NCBI RefSeq assembly: GCF_004959765.1
Contig: NZ_SJZD01000003.1
Span: 1-64,000 of the forward strand
Reading direction: 5' to 3'
Length of the DNA: 64,000 nucleotides
Source: Flavobacterium sp. H122
GTDB taxonomy: Bacteria; Bacteroidota; Bacteroidia; Flavobacteriales; Flavobacteriaceae
How positions within the stretch are numbered: the stretch's first letter is position 1; each line of letters opens with the position of its first letter. The notes beneath the pieces were generated by a model. That model searched no databases, was not told the DNA's origin, and was given only the letters and a program-made list of their open reading frames with translations. This document shows, in pieces, positions 36,780-45,661 of the stretch. A program made the translations under genes and the position numbers.

Positions 36780-37408
36780 TGGAAAAAACAAAATTAGACT
36801 TAGCCTCATGGAACAGGGCAACGCATTTCGGGTTTTTCAGTCAAATGGAGGAACCTTTTTATGGCATGACTGTAAATATCGACTGTACTAAAGCTTTTGC
36901 AAAAGCTAAAGAGCTGGAAATTCCTTTTTTTACCTATTACATGCACAAAACCTTGGCAGCCGTTAACAGCGTAGAAAATTTCAAGTACCGGATTATTGAT
37001 AAGGAAGTGTTTATCTATGACCGTATAGATGTCTCTGCTACAATCATGCGTGAAGACAAGACTTTTGGTTTTTCATTAATCGAATTTGATTCCGATTTGA
37101 ATCAATTCCATCAGAATGCAAAACAGGAAATTGAAAGAATTCAAAATACAGAAGGTCTTTTTACCCGTGATTTTCCTGAAACAAATCTGATTCATTTTTC
37201 TGCAATTCCATGGGTGAATTTCACGTCATTATCTCACGCCAGAAGTTTTTCATTTCCGGATAGCTGTCCCAAAGTATCTTTTGGCAAACTGACTGAAGCT
37301 GAAGGTAAAAAATCAATGCCTATGTCTGTTCACGTCCATCACGGCTTAGTGGATGGATACCACGTAGGTTTGTTTATCGAAGAATTTGAAAAACAAATGA
37401 ATTCATAA
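36779..37408 (+). CDS. Chloramphenicol-acetyltransferase-like protein
   Basis: A 209-residue protein of the CAT fold (acetyl-CoA dependent O-acetyltransferase). The catalytic signature HHGLVDGYHVG is at about residues 187-197 and the family N-terminal pattern is present (SWNRATHFGFFSQMEEPFYGMTVNIDCT). It is a chromosomal homologue; whether it acts on chloramphenicol or an endogenous alcohol cannot be told. The ATG at 36779 overlaps the HAD stop by one base. Confidence 0.82.
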   Translation: MEKTKLDLASWNRATHFGFFSQMEEPFYGMTVNIDCTKAFAKAKELEIPFFTYYMHKTLAAVNSVENFKYRIIDKEVFIYDRIDVSATIMREDKTFGFSLIEFDSDLNQFHQNAKQEIERIQNTEGLFTRDFPETNLIHFSAIPWVNFTSLSHARSFSFPDSCPKVSFGKLTEAEGKKSMPMSVHVHHGLVDGYHVGLFIEEFEKQMNS

Positions 37409-37456
37409 AATTGTCAGGTCTTTTGAAAATGGTAGAGTGGCTAAATAAATTTTGTG

Positions 37457-38485
37457 ATGGAATTCAGTAAAATTATTATTTTCTTTTTTAGTGCATTGGG
37501 AGCTTTTAACGGGATTGTTTTAAGTCTCTATTTTCTATTGTTGAAAAAAACCAGAAACATATCTGATTTATTTCTTGGCGGTCTTTTGGCAGCTTTAAGT
37601 ATCCGGATAGGAAAGTCGGTTTTCTTTTATTTTAATTCCCATCTTTCAAAAACATACCTGCAAATTGGTCTTTCGGCTTGTTTTTTAATCGGACCGCTTT
37701 TGTTTTTTTATATAAAATCGAAGACGCATTCTTTCAACATTAATACTGCAAAATATACATTGCTGGGTTTATTCCTGTTTATTGTAGCGCTGGGTTTACT
37801 CTTTCCGTATGAAATTTATGTCGAATTATGGAAAAAACCGATTTACTGGACAATTAATATACTATGGCTCCTGTTTATTGTGCTTTCTTTTTATGTGTCC
37901 AGAAAAACCTGGGCGAAATTAATTTACAATACCAATAAAATTAGTCAGGAGGATATGTGGATTTTAAGTGTCCTGACCGGTGTTTTTGTAATTTGGACTG
38001 CCTATTTTACAGCCAGATACACCTCATACATTTCCGGAGCATTGTCGTTTTCTTTTTGTTTCTATATTTCTATTTTACTGTTTTACACTAAAAGAAATGA
38101 CGCGGTCAACTTTCCGGTTAAAAAAGAAAAGTATGCTAATAAACTCGAACAGGATACGGTAAATGAAATTTCACAGCAGTTCCTTCTTGCTTTTGAAACA
38201 AACAAGCTGTATAAAAATCCTAATCTGACGCTGCCTCTTTTGGCCCAAAATTTAAATGTCCGTCCGCAGGTACTCTCACAGTACATAAATGATAATCTGA
38301 ACAGGAGTTTTACGCAACTCATAAACGAATACAGAATTGAGGAAGCCAAGCGACTGTTAAAAGAAGAAACAAATTTCAAGATAGATGCAATCGGACTGGA
38401 ATGCGGGTTTAATTCGACCAGTGCTTTTTACAGCTCTTTTAAAAAAATTACCGGAATCACCCCTTCAAATTACTCGAAAAGCTGA
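37457..38485 (+). CDS. Membrane-anchored AraC-type regulator
   Basis: A 342-residue protein with seven or so N-terminal membrane helices (about residues 5-220) and a C-terminal AraC HTH domain (about 250-342, LTLPLLAQNLNVRPQVLSQYIND ... AIGLECGFNSTSAFYSSFKKITGITPSNY). This layout, common in Bacteroidota, is a one-component membrane sensor. The target is unknown; the DJ-1 fusion gene starts 104 bp downstream on the same strand. Confidence 0.85.
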   Translation: MEFSKIIIFFFSALGAFNGIVLSLYFLLLKKTRNISDLFLGGLLAALSIRIGKSVFFYFNSHLSKTYLQIGLSACFLIGPLLFFYIKSKTHSFNINTAKYTLLGLFLFIVALGLLFPYEIYVELWKKPIYWTINILWLLFIVLSFYVSRKTWAKLIYNTNKISQEDMWILSVLTGVFVIWTAYFTARYTSYISGALSFSFCFYISILLFYTKRNDAVNFPVKKEKYANKLEQDTVNEISQQFLLAFETNKLYKNPNLTLPLLAQNLNVRPQVLSQYINDNLNRSFTQLINEYRIEEAKRLLKEETNFKIDAIGLECGFNSTSAFYSSFKKITGITPSNYSKS

Positions 38486-38556
38486 AAATCCACTCCTGAA
38501 GTATACATCAGTATTTCATTTTCATTGACTTAAGGGTTCATTTTAAAACTGCTGAA

Positions 38557-38564
38557 TAGTTTTG
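38557..38564 (+). promoter_or_regulatory. -7 box (TAGTTTTG)
   Basis: A perfect TANNTTTG element 25 bp before the DJ-1 fusion gene. The -33 TTG is too far (29 bp). Confidence 0.45.
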
Positions 38565-38589
38565 TGGACGAATTAATATTTTAAGTTTT

Positions 38590-39705
38590 ATGAAAAAATT
38601 ATTTTTTACTCTTCTGCTGACATTACAGTCTGTAATACTGCTTGCACAATCTGAAACCGAAGCTGTTGCCGCATGTATTCAAAATTACATTGACGGAACT
38701 TCTTACAACAAACCTGGTGAAATTTCAAAAGCTTTTTATTCTGAGGCCAATTTGTTTTTATCACACAAGGAAAAACCGCTGTGGATTGTGCCAATTTCTG
38801 AATACACTAAATGGTTTCAAAAGGGACAGGAAGGAAAATTTAACGGACGCTTAGGCAGAATTTTATCTTTAAGTATTTTCAATGACATAGCTTTGGCTAA
38901 AGCCGAAATTCTTATCCCGGAAAAAAAGCAGGAATTCATCGATATGTTTTTGGTAAAAAAAATACAGGGCGAATGGAAGATAATCAGTAAAACTGCCAGT
39001 ATGATTTCTTCAGACAAAGTTGGCAAACGTATTTTATTTATTGTATCAAACGCCCATTATTATGGTAATTCAAAAATAGCAACAGGTAATAGTTTTGCAG
39101 AAATTGTGAATGCTTATGATACATTTACAAAGTCAGGGTATATAGTGGATTTTGTCAGTCCGGAAGGCGGAAGTATTCCTTTGGCTTACATCAACACATC
39201 GGATTCACTGCAGAAACAATATCTATACAATCCTGATTTTATGTATGCAATTGCACATACTTTACAGCCACGCGATATAAAACCTGAATTGTATAAAGCC
39301 GTTCATTATATAGGTGGTGGAAGTGCCATGTATGGTGTGCCCGAAAATGAAGCAATACAGAAAATTGCCCTTGCCGTTTATCAGGACAACAAAGGTATAT
39401 TATCTTCCGTTTGTCACGGAACAGCAGGAATTGTTCATTTAAAAACCAAAGATGGGAAATATGTCGTTGCAGGAAGAAAGATAAGCGGTTATCCTGATTC
39501 ATTTGAAAAACAGGACGGGGATTATTTCAAACATTTTCCATTTCTGATTCAAAAAACAATTGAGGAACGTGGCGGTACATTTAAGTTTTCTCCAAGAAAT
39601 ATTTCACACGTTGAGGTGGATGACCGGATTATTACCGGACAAAATTTTCAATCATCAAGTGATGTTGCCCTGAAAATAATAGAGCAAATTGAAAAAGTTG
39701 AGTAA
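38590..39705 (+). CDS. NTF2-like plus DJ-1/PfpI fusion, exported
   Basis: A 371-residue protein with a signal peptide (MKKLFFTLLLTLQSVILLA), an NTF2/SnoaL-like domain (about 22-135) and a DJ-1/PfpI domain (about 145-371) with the nucleophile Cys in SVCHGTAGIVHL and an HYIGGGSAMYG oxyanion segment. DJ-1 relatives act on glyoxals or as chaperones; the extra-cytoplasmic location and fused ligand-binding domain are unusual. It may be regulated by the adjacent membrane AraC protein. Confidence 0.82.
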   Translation: MKKLFFTLLLTLQSVILLAQSETEAVAACIQNYIDGTSYNKPGEISKAFYSEANLFLSHKEKPLWIVPISEYTKWFQKGQEGKFNGRLGRILSLSIFNDIALAKAEILIPEKKQEFIDMFLVKKIQGEWKIISKTASMISSDKVGKRILFIVSNAHYYGNSKIATGNSFAEIVNAYDTFTKSGYIVDFVSPEGGSIPLAYINTSDSLQKQYLYNPDFMYAIAHTLQPRDIKPELYKAVHYIGGGSAMYGVPENEAIQKIALAVYQDNKGILSSVCHGTAGIVHLKTKDGKYVVAGRKISGYPDSFEKQDGDYFKHFPFLIQKTIEERGGTFKFSPRNISHVEVDDRIITGQNFQSSSDVALKIIEQIEKVE

Positions 39706-39743
39706 CGTTTGTATTATTCAGCGTAAATGTTGAATTTCGTGCT

Positions 39744-40646
39744 ATGTTTACCATAGCATATCATCCTATTTACAAGCATCCTTTACCTGACGGACACCGT
39801 TTCCCAATGCTGAAATATGAGTTGCTTCCTCAGCAGCTGCTGCATGAAGGAACGGCTGCAGGCAAAATGTTTTTTGAGCCTGAAATTGCAGACCTTGCTC
39901 CGGTTCTAGCTGTCCATACTAAAGAATACGTTACGCATTTAGCAGATTTGACCCTCGATGCGAGAGCTGTCAGGAAAATTGGTTTTCCGCTTTCAGCCGA
40001 ATTAGTCGAAAGGGAATTGCGTATAGCACAGGGAACAATTCTAGGTGTTCAAAATGCGCTGCATGATGGTATTGCGTTCAATATAGCCGGAGGAACACAC
40101 CATGCTTACACAAACAGAGGGGAAGCATTTTGTTTATTAAATGATCAGGCTATTGGAGCGCAGTATTTATTGGATAATAATTTAGCTAAAAAAATACTGA
40201 TTGTCGATTTAGACGTGCATCAGGGTAATGGTACAGCCGAAATCTTTGAAAAAAACAATCAGGTTTTTACTTTTTCGATGCATGGAAAAAGCAATTACCC
40301 TTTTAAAAAAGAAACTTCTGATTTAGATATTGCTCTGCCTGACGGTACTTCGGATGAAGAGTATTTGAAAATTTTAAATGCCACTCTGCCAAAGTTAATA
40401 GAAACACAAAAACCCGATTTCATATTTTATCTCAGCGGTGTGGATATTGTGGCTACTGATAAATTAGGAAAATTAGGATGTTCTGTTCAGGGTTGTAAAA
40501 AAAGAGATGAAATAGTTTTTGAACTTTGTAAAAAATATCAAATTCCAGTACAATGCAGTATGGGCGGAGGTTATTCCCCTGAAATAAAGACAATCATTGA
40601 AGCGCATGCCAATACTTACAGGGTTGCCAACATGATTTATCATTAA
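39744..40646 (+). CDS. Histone deacetylase family (acetylpolyamine-type) hydrolase
   Basis: A 300-residue arginase-fold zinc hydrolase. GGTHHAYTNRGEAFCLLNDQAIGA (about 115-138) carries the catalytic His pair, and DLDVHQGNGTAEIF (about 153-166) the zinc ligands. A third Asp lies in YLSGVDIVATDKLG. Bacterial members act on acetylated small molecules such as polyamines. It stands alone with no obvious operon partner. Confidence 0.9.
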   Translation: MFTIAYHPIYKHPLPDGHRFPMLKYELLPQQLLHEGTAAGKMFFEPEIADLAPVLAVHTKEYVTHLADLTLDARAVRKIGFPLSAELVERELRIAQGTILGVQNALHDGIAFNIAGGTHHAYTNRGEAFCLLNDQAIGAQYLLDNNLAKKILIVDLDVHQGNGTAEIFEKNNQVFTFSMHGKSNYPFKKETSDLDIALPDGTSDEEYLKILNATLPKLIETQKPDFIFYLSGVDIVATDKLGKLGCSVQGCKKRDEIVFELCKKYQIPVQCSMGGGYSPEIKTIIEAHANTYRVANMIYH

Positions 40647-40695
40647 TCCTCCGTTAAATTCCTATTAAATAGAACAATAAAATTCATATTCTTTG

Positions 40696-40703
40696 TAACT
40701 TTG
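40696..40703 (+). promoter_or_regulatory. -7 box (TAACTTTG)
   Basis: A perfect TANNTTTG element 29 bp before the bacilliredoxin start. Confidence 0.5.
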
Positions 40704-40732
40704 CAGTTCAATAACTTTTTAACTAAAAGAAT

Positions 40733-41143
40733 ATGTATCCAGAAGAAATGGTAAAACCAATGCGTAATGAATTGACTGACGCTGGTTTTCAAGGTCTATA
40801 TACTGCTGAAGAAGTTGAAAACGCTTTAGCTCAAAAAGGAACAACATTAGTAGTGGTGAATTCAGTTTGCGGATGCGCGGCGCGAAATGCACGCCCAGGC
40901 GCAAAAATGAGCTTGGATGGAGGTAAAAAACCGGATCATTTGATTACTGTATTTGCCGGAGTAGATAAAGATGCTGTTGATGCTGCACGTCAGCACATGT
41001 TCCCTTTTCCACCTTCATCGCCGGCTATGGCATTGTTTAAAGACGGTGAATTAGTGCACATGTTGGAACGTCACCATATTGAAGGACGTCCGGCTGAAAT
41101 TATTGCTGAAAATTTAAAAGACGCTTACAACGAGTTTTGTTAA
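40733..41143 (+). CDS. Bacilliredoxin (BrxA/BrxB family)
   Basis: A 136-residue thioredoxin-fold protein. The active-site motif C46-G-C48 ([15 protein letters not shown]) is diagnostic, with a further Cys at the C-terminus. In bacilli such proteins remove bacillithiol from mixed disulfides; in Bacteroidota they are common and presumably play a similar thiol role. It has its own promoter and terminator. Confidence 0.92.
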   Translation: MYPEEMVKPMRNELTDAGFQGLYTAEEVENALAQKGTTLVVVNSVCGCAARNARPGAKMSLDGGKKPDHLITVFAGVDKDAVDAARQHMFPFPPSSPAMALFKDGELVHMLERHHIEGRPAEIIAENLKDAYNEFC

Positions 41144-41162
41144 TTACAAAACGTTATGTGTG

Positions 41163-41205
41163 AATGTCATTTGGAAATTTCTCTAAATGACATTTTTCTT
41201 TTTTG
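41163..41205 (+). terminator. Terminator of the bacilliredoxin gene
   Basis: AATGTCATTT (41163-41172) pairs with AAATGACATT (41185-41194), 12-base loop, followed by T-rich TTTCTTTTTT. Confidence 0.8.
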
Positions 41206-41215
41206 TCCAAATTAA

Positions 41216-41956
41216 ATGACTATGCAAAAAATTATTTCGTATCCTGTTTCGCTCATATACTATTTATTGTTTGGATTTTGGCTGGTGCTTTTTCACCCGA
41301 TCCAATGGATCTGCCTGAATGTTTTTGGTTACAATGCACACCGTTGGAGTGTGGCAGTCCTAAATTGGTTTTTGGTCCGTTCCACACATGTGCTGGGAAC
41401 AACGTACAACGTAAAAGGATTTGAAAATGTGCCTGTAAACAAGCCGTTGATTATTGTGGCGAATCATCAGAGTTTGTATGATATTCCGCCGTTTATCTGG
41501 TTTTTAAGAAAATGCCATCCAAAATTTATCAGTAAAAAAGAACTAGGAAAAGGAATACCAAGTGTGTCATTCAATTTGAGACACGGAGGTTCAGCTTTGA
41601 TTGACAGGAAAGATCCGAAACAGGCTTTGCCGGAAATCAAGCGTGTGGCGGAATATATCAATAAGAACAATTATTCTGTTGTAATATTCCCGGAAGGAAC
41701 AAGAAGTAAAACAGGTGCGCCTAAACCATTTTCAGTAAACGGACTGAAAATGCTTTACAAATTTGCTCCTGATGCTTATTTCTTACCGGTTTCTATCAAC
41801 AATTCATGGAAAATGACCCGCTATGGGAAGTTTCCTCTAGGATTAGGCAATAGATTGGATTTCAAGATTCATCAGCCTTTAAAAATTTCTGATTATTCGT
41901 TTGAAGAGATTTTGGAGAAAACAGAAACGGTAATAAAAGATAATATTAAAAATTAA
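41216..41956 (+). CDS. plsC: 1-acyl-sn-glycerol-3-phosphate acyltransferase
   Basis: A 246-residue membrane-associated acyltransferase that makes phosphatidic acid. NHQSLYD (the NHxxxxD motif) is at about residues 83-89 and FPEGTRS at about 159-165, preceded by an N-terminal hydrophobic anchor (SLIYYLLFGFWLVLF). The start could also be the ATG two codons later. The desaturase gene follows, so both concern fatty acyl chains. Confidence 0.9.
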   Translation: MTMQKIISYPVSLIYYLLFGFWLVLFHPIQWICLNVFGYNAHRWSVAVLNWFLVRSTHVLGTTYNVKGFENVPVNKPLIIVANHQSLYDIPPFIWFLRKCHPKFISKKELGKGIPSVSFNLRHGGSALIDRKDPKQALPEIKRVAEYINKNNYSVVIFPEGTRSKTGAPKPFSVNGLKMLYKFAPDAYFLPVSINNSWKMTRYGKFPLGLGNRLDFKIHQPLKISDYSFEEILEKTETVIKDNIKN

Positions 41957-42006
41957 CCAGATTTTGACTCTGAATTCAGATGTCTGAAATCTAAAATGGA
42001 TATACA

Positions 42007-43005
42007 ATGTCAATACACAACATGCGTCTGGAAGTGATGCAGTTTTTAGAAAAAAAGATAGATTTCTTTGTGGAAAACTATCTTATACCCGTTGAAAAGA
42101 TTTGGCAGCCCAGCGATCTACTGCCTAATTCTGAAAAAGAAACATTTATTGAAGATGTAACAGAATTAAGAGAAATTGCTAAGGATCTGCCGTATGATTT
42201 TTGGGTAGTTTTAGTGGGAGATACCATTACAGAGGAGGCACTGCCTACCTATGAAACTTGGTTAATGGACGTAGAAGGTGTTTCACAAAAGGGTGAAAAT
42301 GGTGATAACGGCTGGGCAAAGTGGCTGCGTCACTGGACAGGGGAAGAAAACCGTCACGGTGATTTATTAAATAAATACTTGTATTTATCAGGACGTGTAA
42401 ACATGCGCGAGGTTGAAATGACTACGCAGCACCTGATTAATGATGGTTTTGATCCGGGAACGGCAAGAGATCCATATAAAAACTTCGTGTTTACAAGTTT
42501 TCAGGAGCTGGCTACCTATATTTCTCACAACCGTGTAGCACAATTGGCTAAGAAATTCGGAGATCATAAATTATCAAAAATCTGTAAGTTAATTGCTGGT
42601 GACGAAATGCGTCATCATCACGCCTATAGCGAATTTGTAAACCAGATTTTTAAAGTTGATCCAAGCGAAATGATGCTGGCATTCCAGCACATGATGAAGC
42701 AAAAAATAACTATGCCTGCACATTTGATCAGAGAGTCAGGTGAAGCTATTGGAACAGCTTTTGAAAAATTCTCTGAATCGGCCCAACGAATAGGGGTTTA
42801 TACAGCTATTGATTATGTTGAAATTCTTCAAAAATTAATTGATAAATGGGAAATTGATAAAGTAAACGGTTTATCTGATGAAGCGGAGAAAGCCCGTGAT
42901 TATTTGATGAAATTACCGGCAAGAATGACCCGTCTGGCAGACAGATTGGTTGTACCTGCAGAAGAGAAAGTATTCAAATGGGTACAGCCTGCAATTCTTA
43001 CGTAA
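42007..43005 (+). CDS. Acyl-ACP desaturase (ferritin-like di-iron)
   Basis: A 332-residue soluble desaturase of the plant stearoyl-ACP type, which introduces a double bond into an acyl chain on ACP. Iron ligands appear as EENRH (113-117) and GDEMRHHH (about 199-206). The electron donor is not in the neighbourhood, although a PaaE-like reductase is encoded at 4442. The HD gene starts 3 bp after the stop. Confidence 0.9.
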   Translation: MSIHNMRLEVMQFLEKKIDFFVENYLIPVEKIWQPSDLLPNSEKETFIEDVTELREIAKDLPYDFWVVLVGDTITEEALPTYETWLMDVEGVSQKGENGDNGWAKWLRHWTGEENRHGDLLNKYLYLSGRVNMREVEMTTQHLINDGFDPGTARDPYKNFVFTSFQELATYISHNRVAQLAKKFGDHKLSKICKLIAGDEMRHHHAYSEFVNQIFKVDPSEMMLAFQHMMKQKITMPAHLIRESGEAIGTAFEKFSESAQRIGVYTAIDYVEILQKLIDKWEIDKVNGLSDEAEKARDYLMKLPARMTRLADRLVVPAEEKVFKWVQPAILT

Positions 43006-43008
43006 TTT

Positions 43009-43653
43009 ATGGAGTTGATAGAAAAGACTATTGCTTTTGTAAAAGAACAGCTTAGAGATGCCGAAGGCGGTCATGACTGGTTTCATATTGAGCGTGTGTA
43101 TAAAAATGCACAGCTGATTGCTTTTGAAGAGGAATGTGATAAGACTGTGGTAATGCTTGCCGCTTTGCTGCATGACATAGCTGACAGCAAATTTCACGGC
43201 GGCGATGAGAATGTTGGCCCGCAGACAGCGAGAAATTTTTTAGAATCTCAAAATGTGGATCAGGAAACGATTGATCATGTGGTGAAAATTATCGAGAATG
43301 TTTCTTTTAAGGGAGGTAATTTTGAGGCTAAATTCCATTCAAAAGAATTGGATATAGTACAGGATGCTGATCGTTTGGATGCATTGGGAGCCATAGGAAT
43401 TGCACGTACGTTTAATTACGGTGGCTTCAAGAACAGGACAATCTATAATCCGGAAATTCAGCCTAAACTGAATATGTCAAAGGAAGAATATAAAAATTCT
43501 GAGACACCTACAATTAATCATTTTTATGAGAAACTTCTTTTGTTAAAAGATAAAATGAAAACCCGTACCGGAGTTAAAATTGCCGGACAGCGTCATTTGT
43601 TTATGGAAAATTTTCTGTTCCAGTTTTATGACGAGTGGGAGGGGAAGAAGTAG
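43009..43653 (+). CDS. HD domain phosphohydrolase
   Basis: A 214-residue metal-dependent hydrolase. The HD signature is GGHDWFHIERVYKNA (about 19-33) and LLHDIADSKFHGG (about 54-66), with a late QDADRLDALGA. Similar to YedJ-like HD proteins; substrate unknown. It is coupled to the desaturase gene by a 3-bp gap. Confidence 0.88.
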   Translation: MELIEKTIAFVKEQLRDAEGGHDWFHIERVYKNAQLIAFEEECDKTVVMLAALLHDIADSKFHGGDENVGPQTARNFLESQNVDQETIDHVVKIIENVSFKGGNFEAKFHSKELDIVQDADRLDALGAIGIARTFNYGGFKNRTIYNPEIQPKLNMSKEEYKNSETPTINHFYEKLLLLKDKMKTRTGVKIAGQRHLFMENFLFQFYDEWEGKK

Positions 43654-43687
43654 TTTTCAGTTAGCAATAATATTTTATAATAAATTT

Positions 43688-43716
43688 AAAGAGTCTTAGT
43701 TTTACTGGGGCTCTTT
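43688..43716. terminator. Weak hairpin between convergent genes
   Basis: AAAGAGTC pairs with GGCTCTTT (one G-U), 13-base loop, followed by GAATTTT. It could end transcription from both sides, but the stem is short. Confidence 0.35.
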
Positions 43717-43721
43717 GAATT

Positions 43722-44819
43722 TTAATTGGTTTTCCTGCCCAGAAAATCAATATATTTTTTTGCGACTTCAGGTACTATTTGAATATGGTTGTATTTTTTT
43801 GAATTCATCATACGGTTAGCCAATAATGTAATTACCAATTTAGATTTAGGGTAAATGTACATAAAAGCTCTTGAGCCTATCCAGTTGCCTTCATGACCGT
43901 AATAATAATTCCCGTTAGCGTCTTTTCTTGATGAAAAGCCAATTCCATAATCAGTATTTTTACCATCAGTTGTTTTTTGATTCTTAATCAAATAAACTAA
44001 TGTTTCTTTTTTTAATAGTTTTTCCGGAAAAAGAAGAGCATTGCCAAACTTTATTAAATCCTCACTTGTAGACAAAAAACAACCTTCCCCGTATTTGAAT
44101 TCACAGCTGTAACCTTTTAATGTATTATAATTTTTTCTTTCAAAAAGATATAATTTTGAAACACTACTGTCTGAAAATTCTATCGAATCTTTATGAGTAT
44201 TTGTCAATTTAAGAATGTCAAAAATTAGTTTTTTATTACATTTTTCTATCTCTAAACCAGACTTTTTTTCTAAAACCAAACCTAAAATTTTATAGCCTAA
44301 ATTGCTATACATATATTTTGTTTGTGGTTTGTAAATCTGATTGTCTTTTTTATAGTATTCAAAAAAATTATTTTTATTTAGTTTACAAGTCGGTTCAAAA
44401 ATTTCTTCTGAAGAATCTCTTTGCAGACCGGACAGATGTGCTCCTAATTGTGCAATTGTAAAATCGTAGCCTTTATGTGGTAATTCGGGAAGATATTTAT
44501 AAATACTCTCCTCAAATTTTATAGAATCTAATTCGGCTAATCGGGCAAGAGAGCAAATTGTTATTGTTTTGGTTACACTGCCAATGTCAAATTTAGTTTT
44601 GGAAGGCTCGACTTTGATCCTGTTTTCCAAATCAGCATATCCAAATCCTTCAGAAAATAGAATAGTGTCATTGTAGGAGACAGAAACTGCTACTCCCGGG
44701 AGATCTTCTTTTGTTTTGTAATTCTCAATCAGTTTTTTGGTTTTTTGATTGACTTTCTCAAAACTTATTTGTGAAAATGAAATGGTTGATGATAAAAATA
44801 ATAACAATAAATATTTCAT
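43722..44819 (-). CDS. Serine hydrolase of the beta-lactamase/DD-peptidase family
   Basis: A 365-residue exported protein (signal peptide MKYLLLLFLSSTISFS). It has the nucleophile motif S81-V-T-K84 (FDIGSVTKTIT), the second motif YSN (KYMYSNLGYKILG, about 168) and a late HEG (YGHEGNWIGSRAF) replacing KTG, which points to class C-like serine hydrolases/esterases rather than a true beta-lactamase. Base use looks more A/T-rich than its neighbours. It appears monocistronic. Confidence 0.88.
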   Translation of the reverse strand: MKYLLLLFLSSTISFSQISFEKVNQKTKKLIENYKTKEDLPGVAVSVSYNDTILFSEGFGYADLENRIKVEPSKTKFDIGSVTKTITICSLARLAELDSIKFEESIYKYLPELPHKGYDFTIAQLGAHLSGLQRDSSEEIFEPTCKLNKNNFFEYYKKDNQIYKPQTKYMYSNLGYKILGLVLEKKSGLEIEKCNKKLIFDILKLTNTHKDSIEFSDSSVSKLYLFERKNYNTLKGYSCEFKYGEGCFLSTSEDLIKFGNALLFPEKLLKKETLVYLIKNQKTTDGKNTDYGIGFSSRKDANGNYYYGHEGNWIGSRAFMYIYPKSKLVITLLANRMMNSKKYNHIQIVPEVAKKYIDFLGRKTN

Positions 44820-44823
44820 AATA

Positions 44824-44855
44824 TAAAAAAGCAGTAAACAAAATTGCTTACTACT
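44824..44855 (-). terminator. Terminator after the enoyl-CoA hydratase gene
   Basis: On the minus strand AGTAGTAAGC, 6-base loop, GTTTACTGCT and a run of T form a stem with one G-U pair and one mismatch, 20 bp after the stop. Confidence 0.6.
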
Positions 44856-44875
44856 TGATATTGATTGTTTTAAGA

Positions 44876-45658
44876 TTATTTTCCTTCAAACGCGGCTTTC
44901 CTTTTTTCTAAAAACGCAGTGGTTCCTTCTTTAAAATCGGCTGTAGCGAAACATTCACCAAAGTTTTTGATTTCCACTTCAAATCCGTTTACACCGTCTT
45001 TGAAATTAGCATTTACGGCTTCGATTGCTTTTCCGATTGCAACCGGTGAGTTACGTTGGATTTTATCAGCAATAGTCATGTAAGTAGCAAACAAATCTGC
45101 CTGTGGTACTACGTGGTTCACCAAACCTGTTCTGTGTGCTTCATCAGCAGTAATCATACCCGCAGTCATAATCATTTCCATGGCACGGCCTTTACCCACT
45201 AACTGAGCCAAACGTTGTGTTCCTCCATAACCGGGAATAACACCTAAAGAAGTTTCCGGAAGTCCCATTTTTGCATTGTCTGATGCAATACGGAAATGAC
45301 AGGACATAGCCAATTCCAACCCGCCACCTAATGCAAATCCGTTTACTGCCGCAATTACCGGTGTTTTCATGTTCTCTACAAAGTCAAACAATAATTCCTG
45401 ACCTTTACGCGCCAATGCCGCACCTTCTTTTTCAGAAAAATGAGCAAATTCAGAAATGTCTGCTCCTGCAACAAATGCTTTCTCACCGCTTCCGGTAATA
45501 ATGATGGTTCTTACCATGTCATTATCTTCTAGTTTTTTTAAGCAATCGTGTAACTCTTTTATTGTTTCAGAGTTTAGTGCATTTAATTTTTCAGGACGGT
45601 TGATTGTAATGGTAGCCGTAAATTTTTCGTGTTCGACTAAAATATTTTTCATTTCCAT
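44876..45658 (-). CDS. Enoyl-CoA hydratase/isomerase family protein
   Basis: A 260-residue crotonase. The oxyanion-hole segments AGADISEFA (about 67-75) and NGFALGGGLELAMSCHF (about 105-121), and the catalytic Glu region PETSLGVIPGYGGTQRL (about 133-149), are present. Both Glu positions of true enoyl-CoA hydratases seem kept. Likely role is fatty-acid beta-oxidation. It follows the histidine kinase gene by 3 bp. The start could be two codons later. Confidence 0.9.
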   Translation of the reverse strand: MEMKNILVEHEKFTATITINRPEKLNALNSETIKELHDCLKKLEDNDMVRTIIITGSGEKAFVAGADISEFAHFSEKEGAALARKGQELLFDFVENMKTPVIAAVNGFALGGGLELAMSCHFRIASDNAKMGLPETSLGVIPGYGGTQRLAQLVGKGRAMEMIMTAGMITADEAHRTGLVNHVVPQADLFATYMTIADKIQRNSPVAIGKAIEAVNANFKDGVNGFEVEIKNFGECFATADFKEGTTAFLEKRKAAFEGK

Positions 45659-45661
45659 AAT

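Noticed and set aside
36779..37408. Chloramphenicol resistance gene on a mobile element
   Set aside because: No transposase, inverted repeat or base-composition shift around it; it is coupled to a HAD gene, so an ordinary chromosomal homologue is more likely.
44876..45658. Reading the enoyl-CoA hydratase as part of phenylacetate degradation
   Set aside because: No paa oxygenase genes are present; the PaaE-like gene lies 40 kb away and has no paa neighbours.
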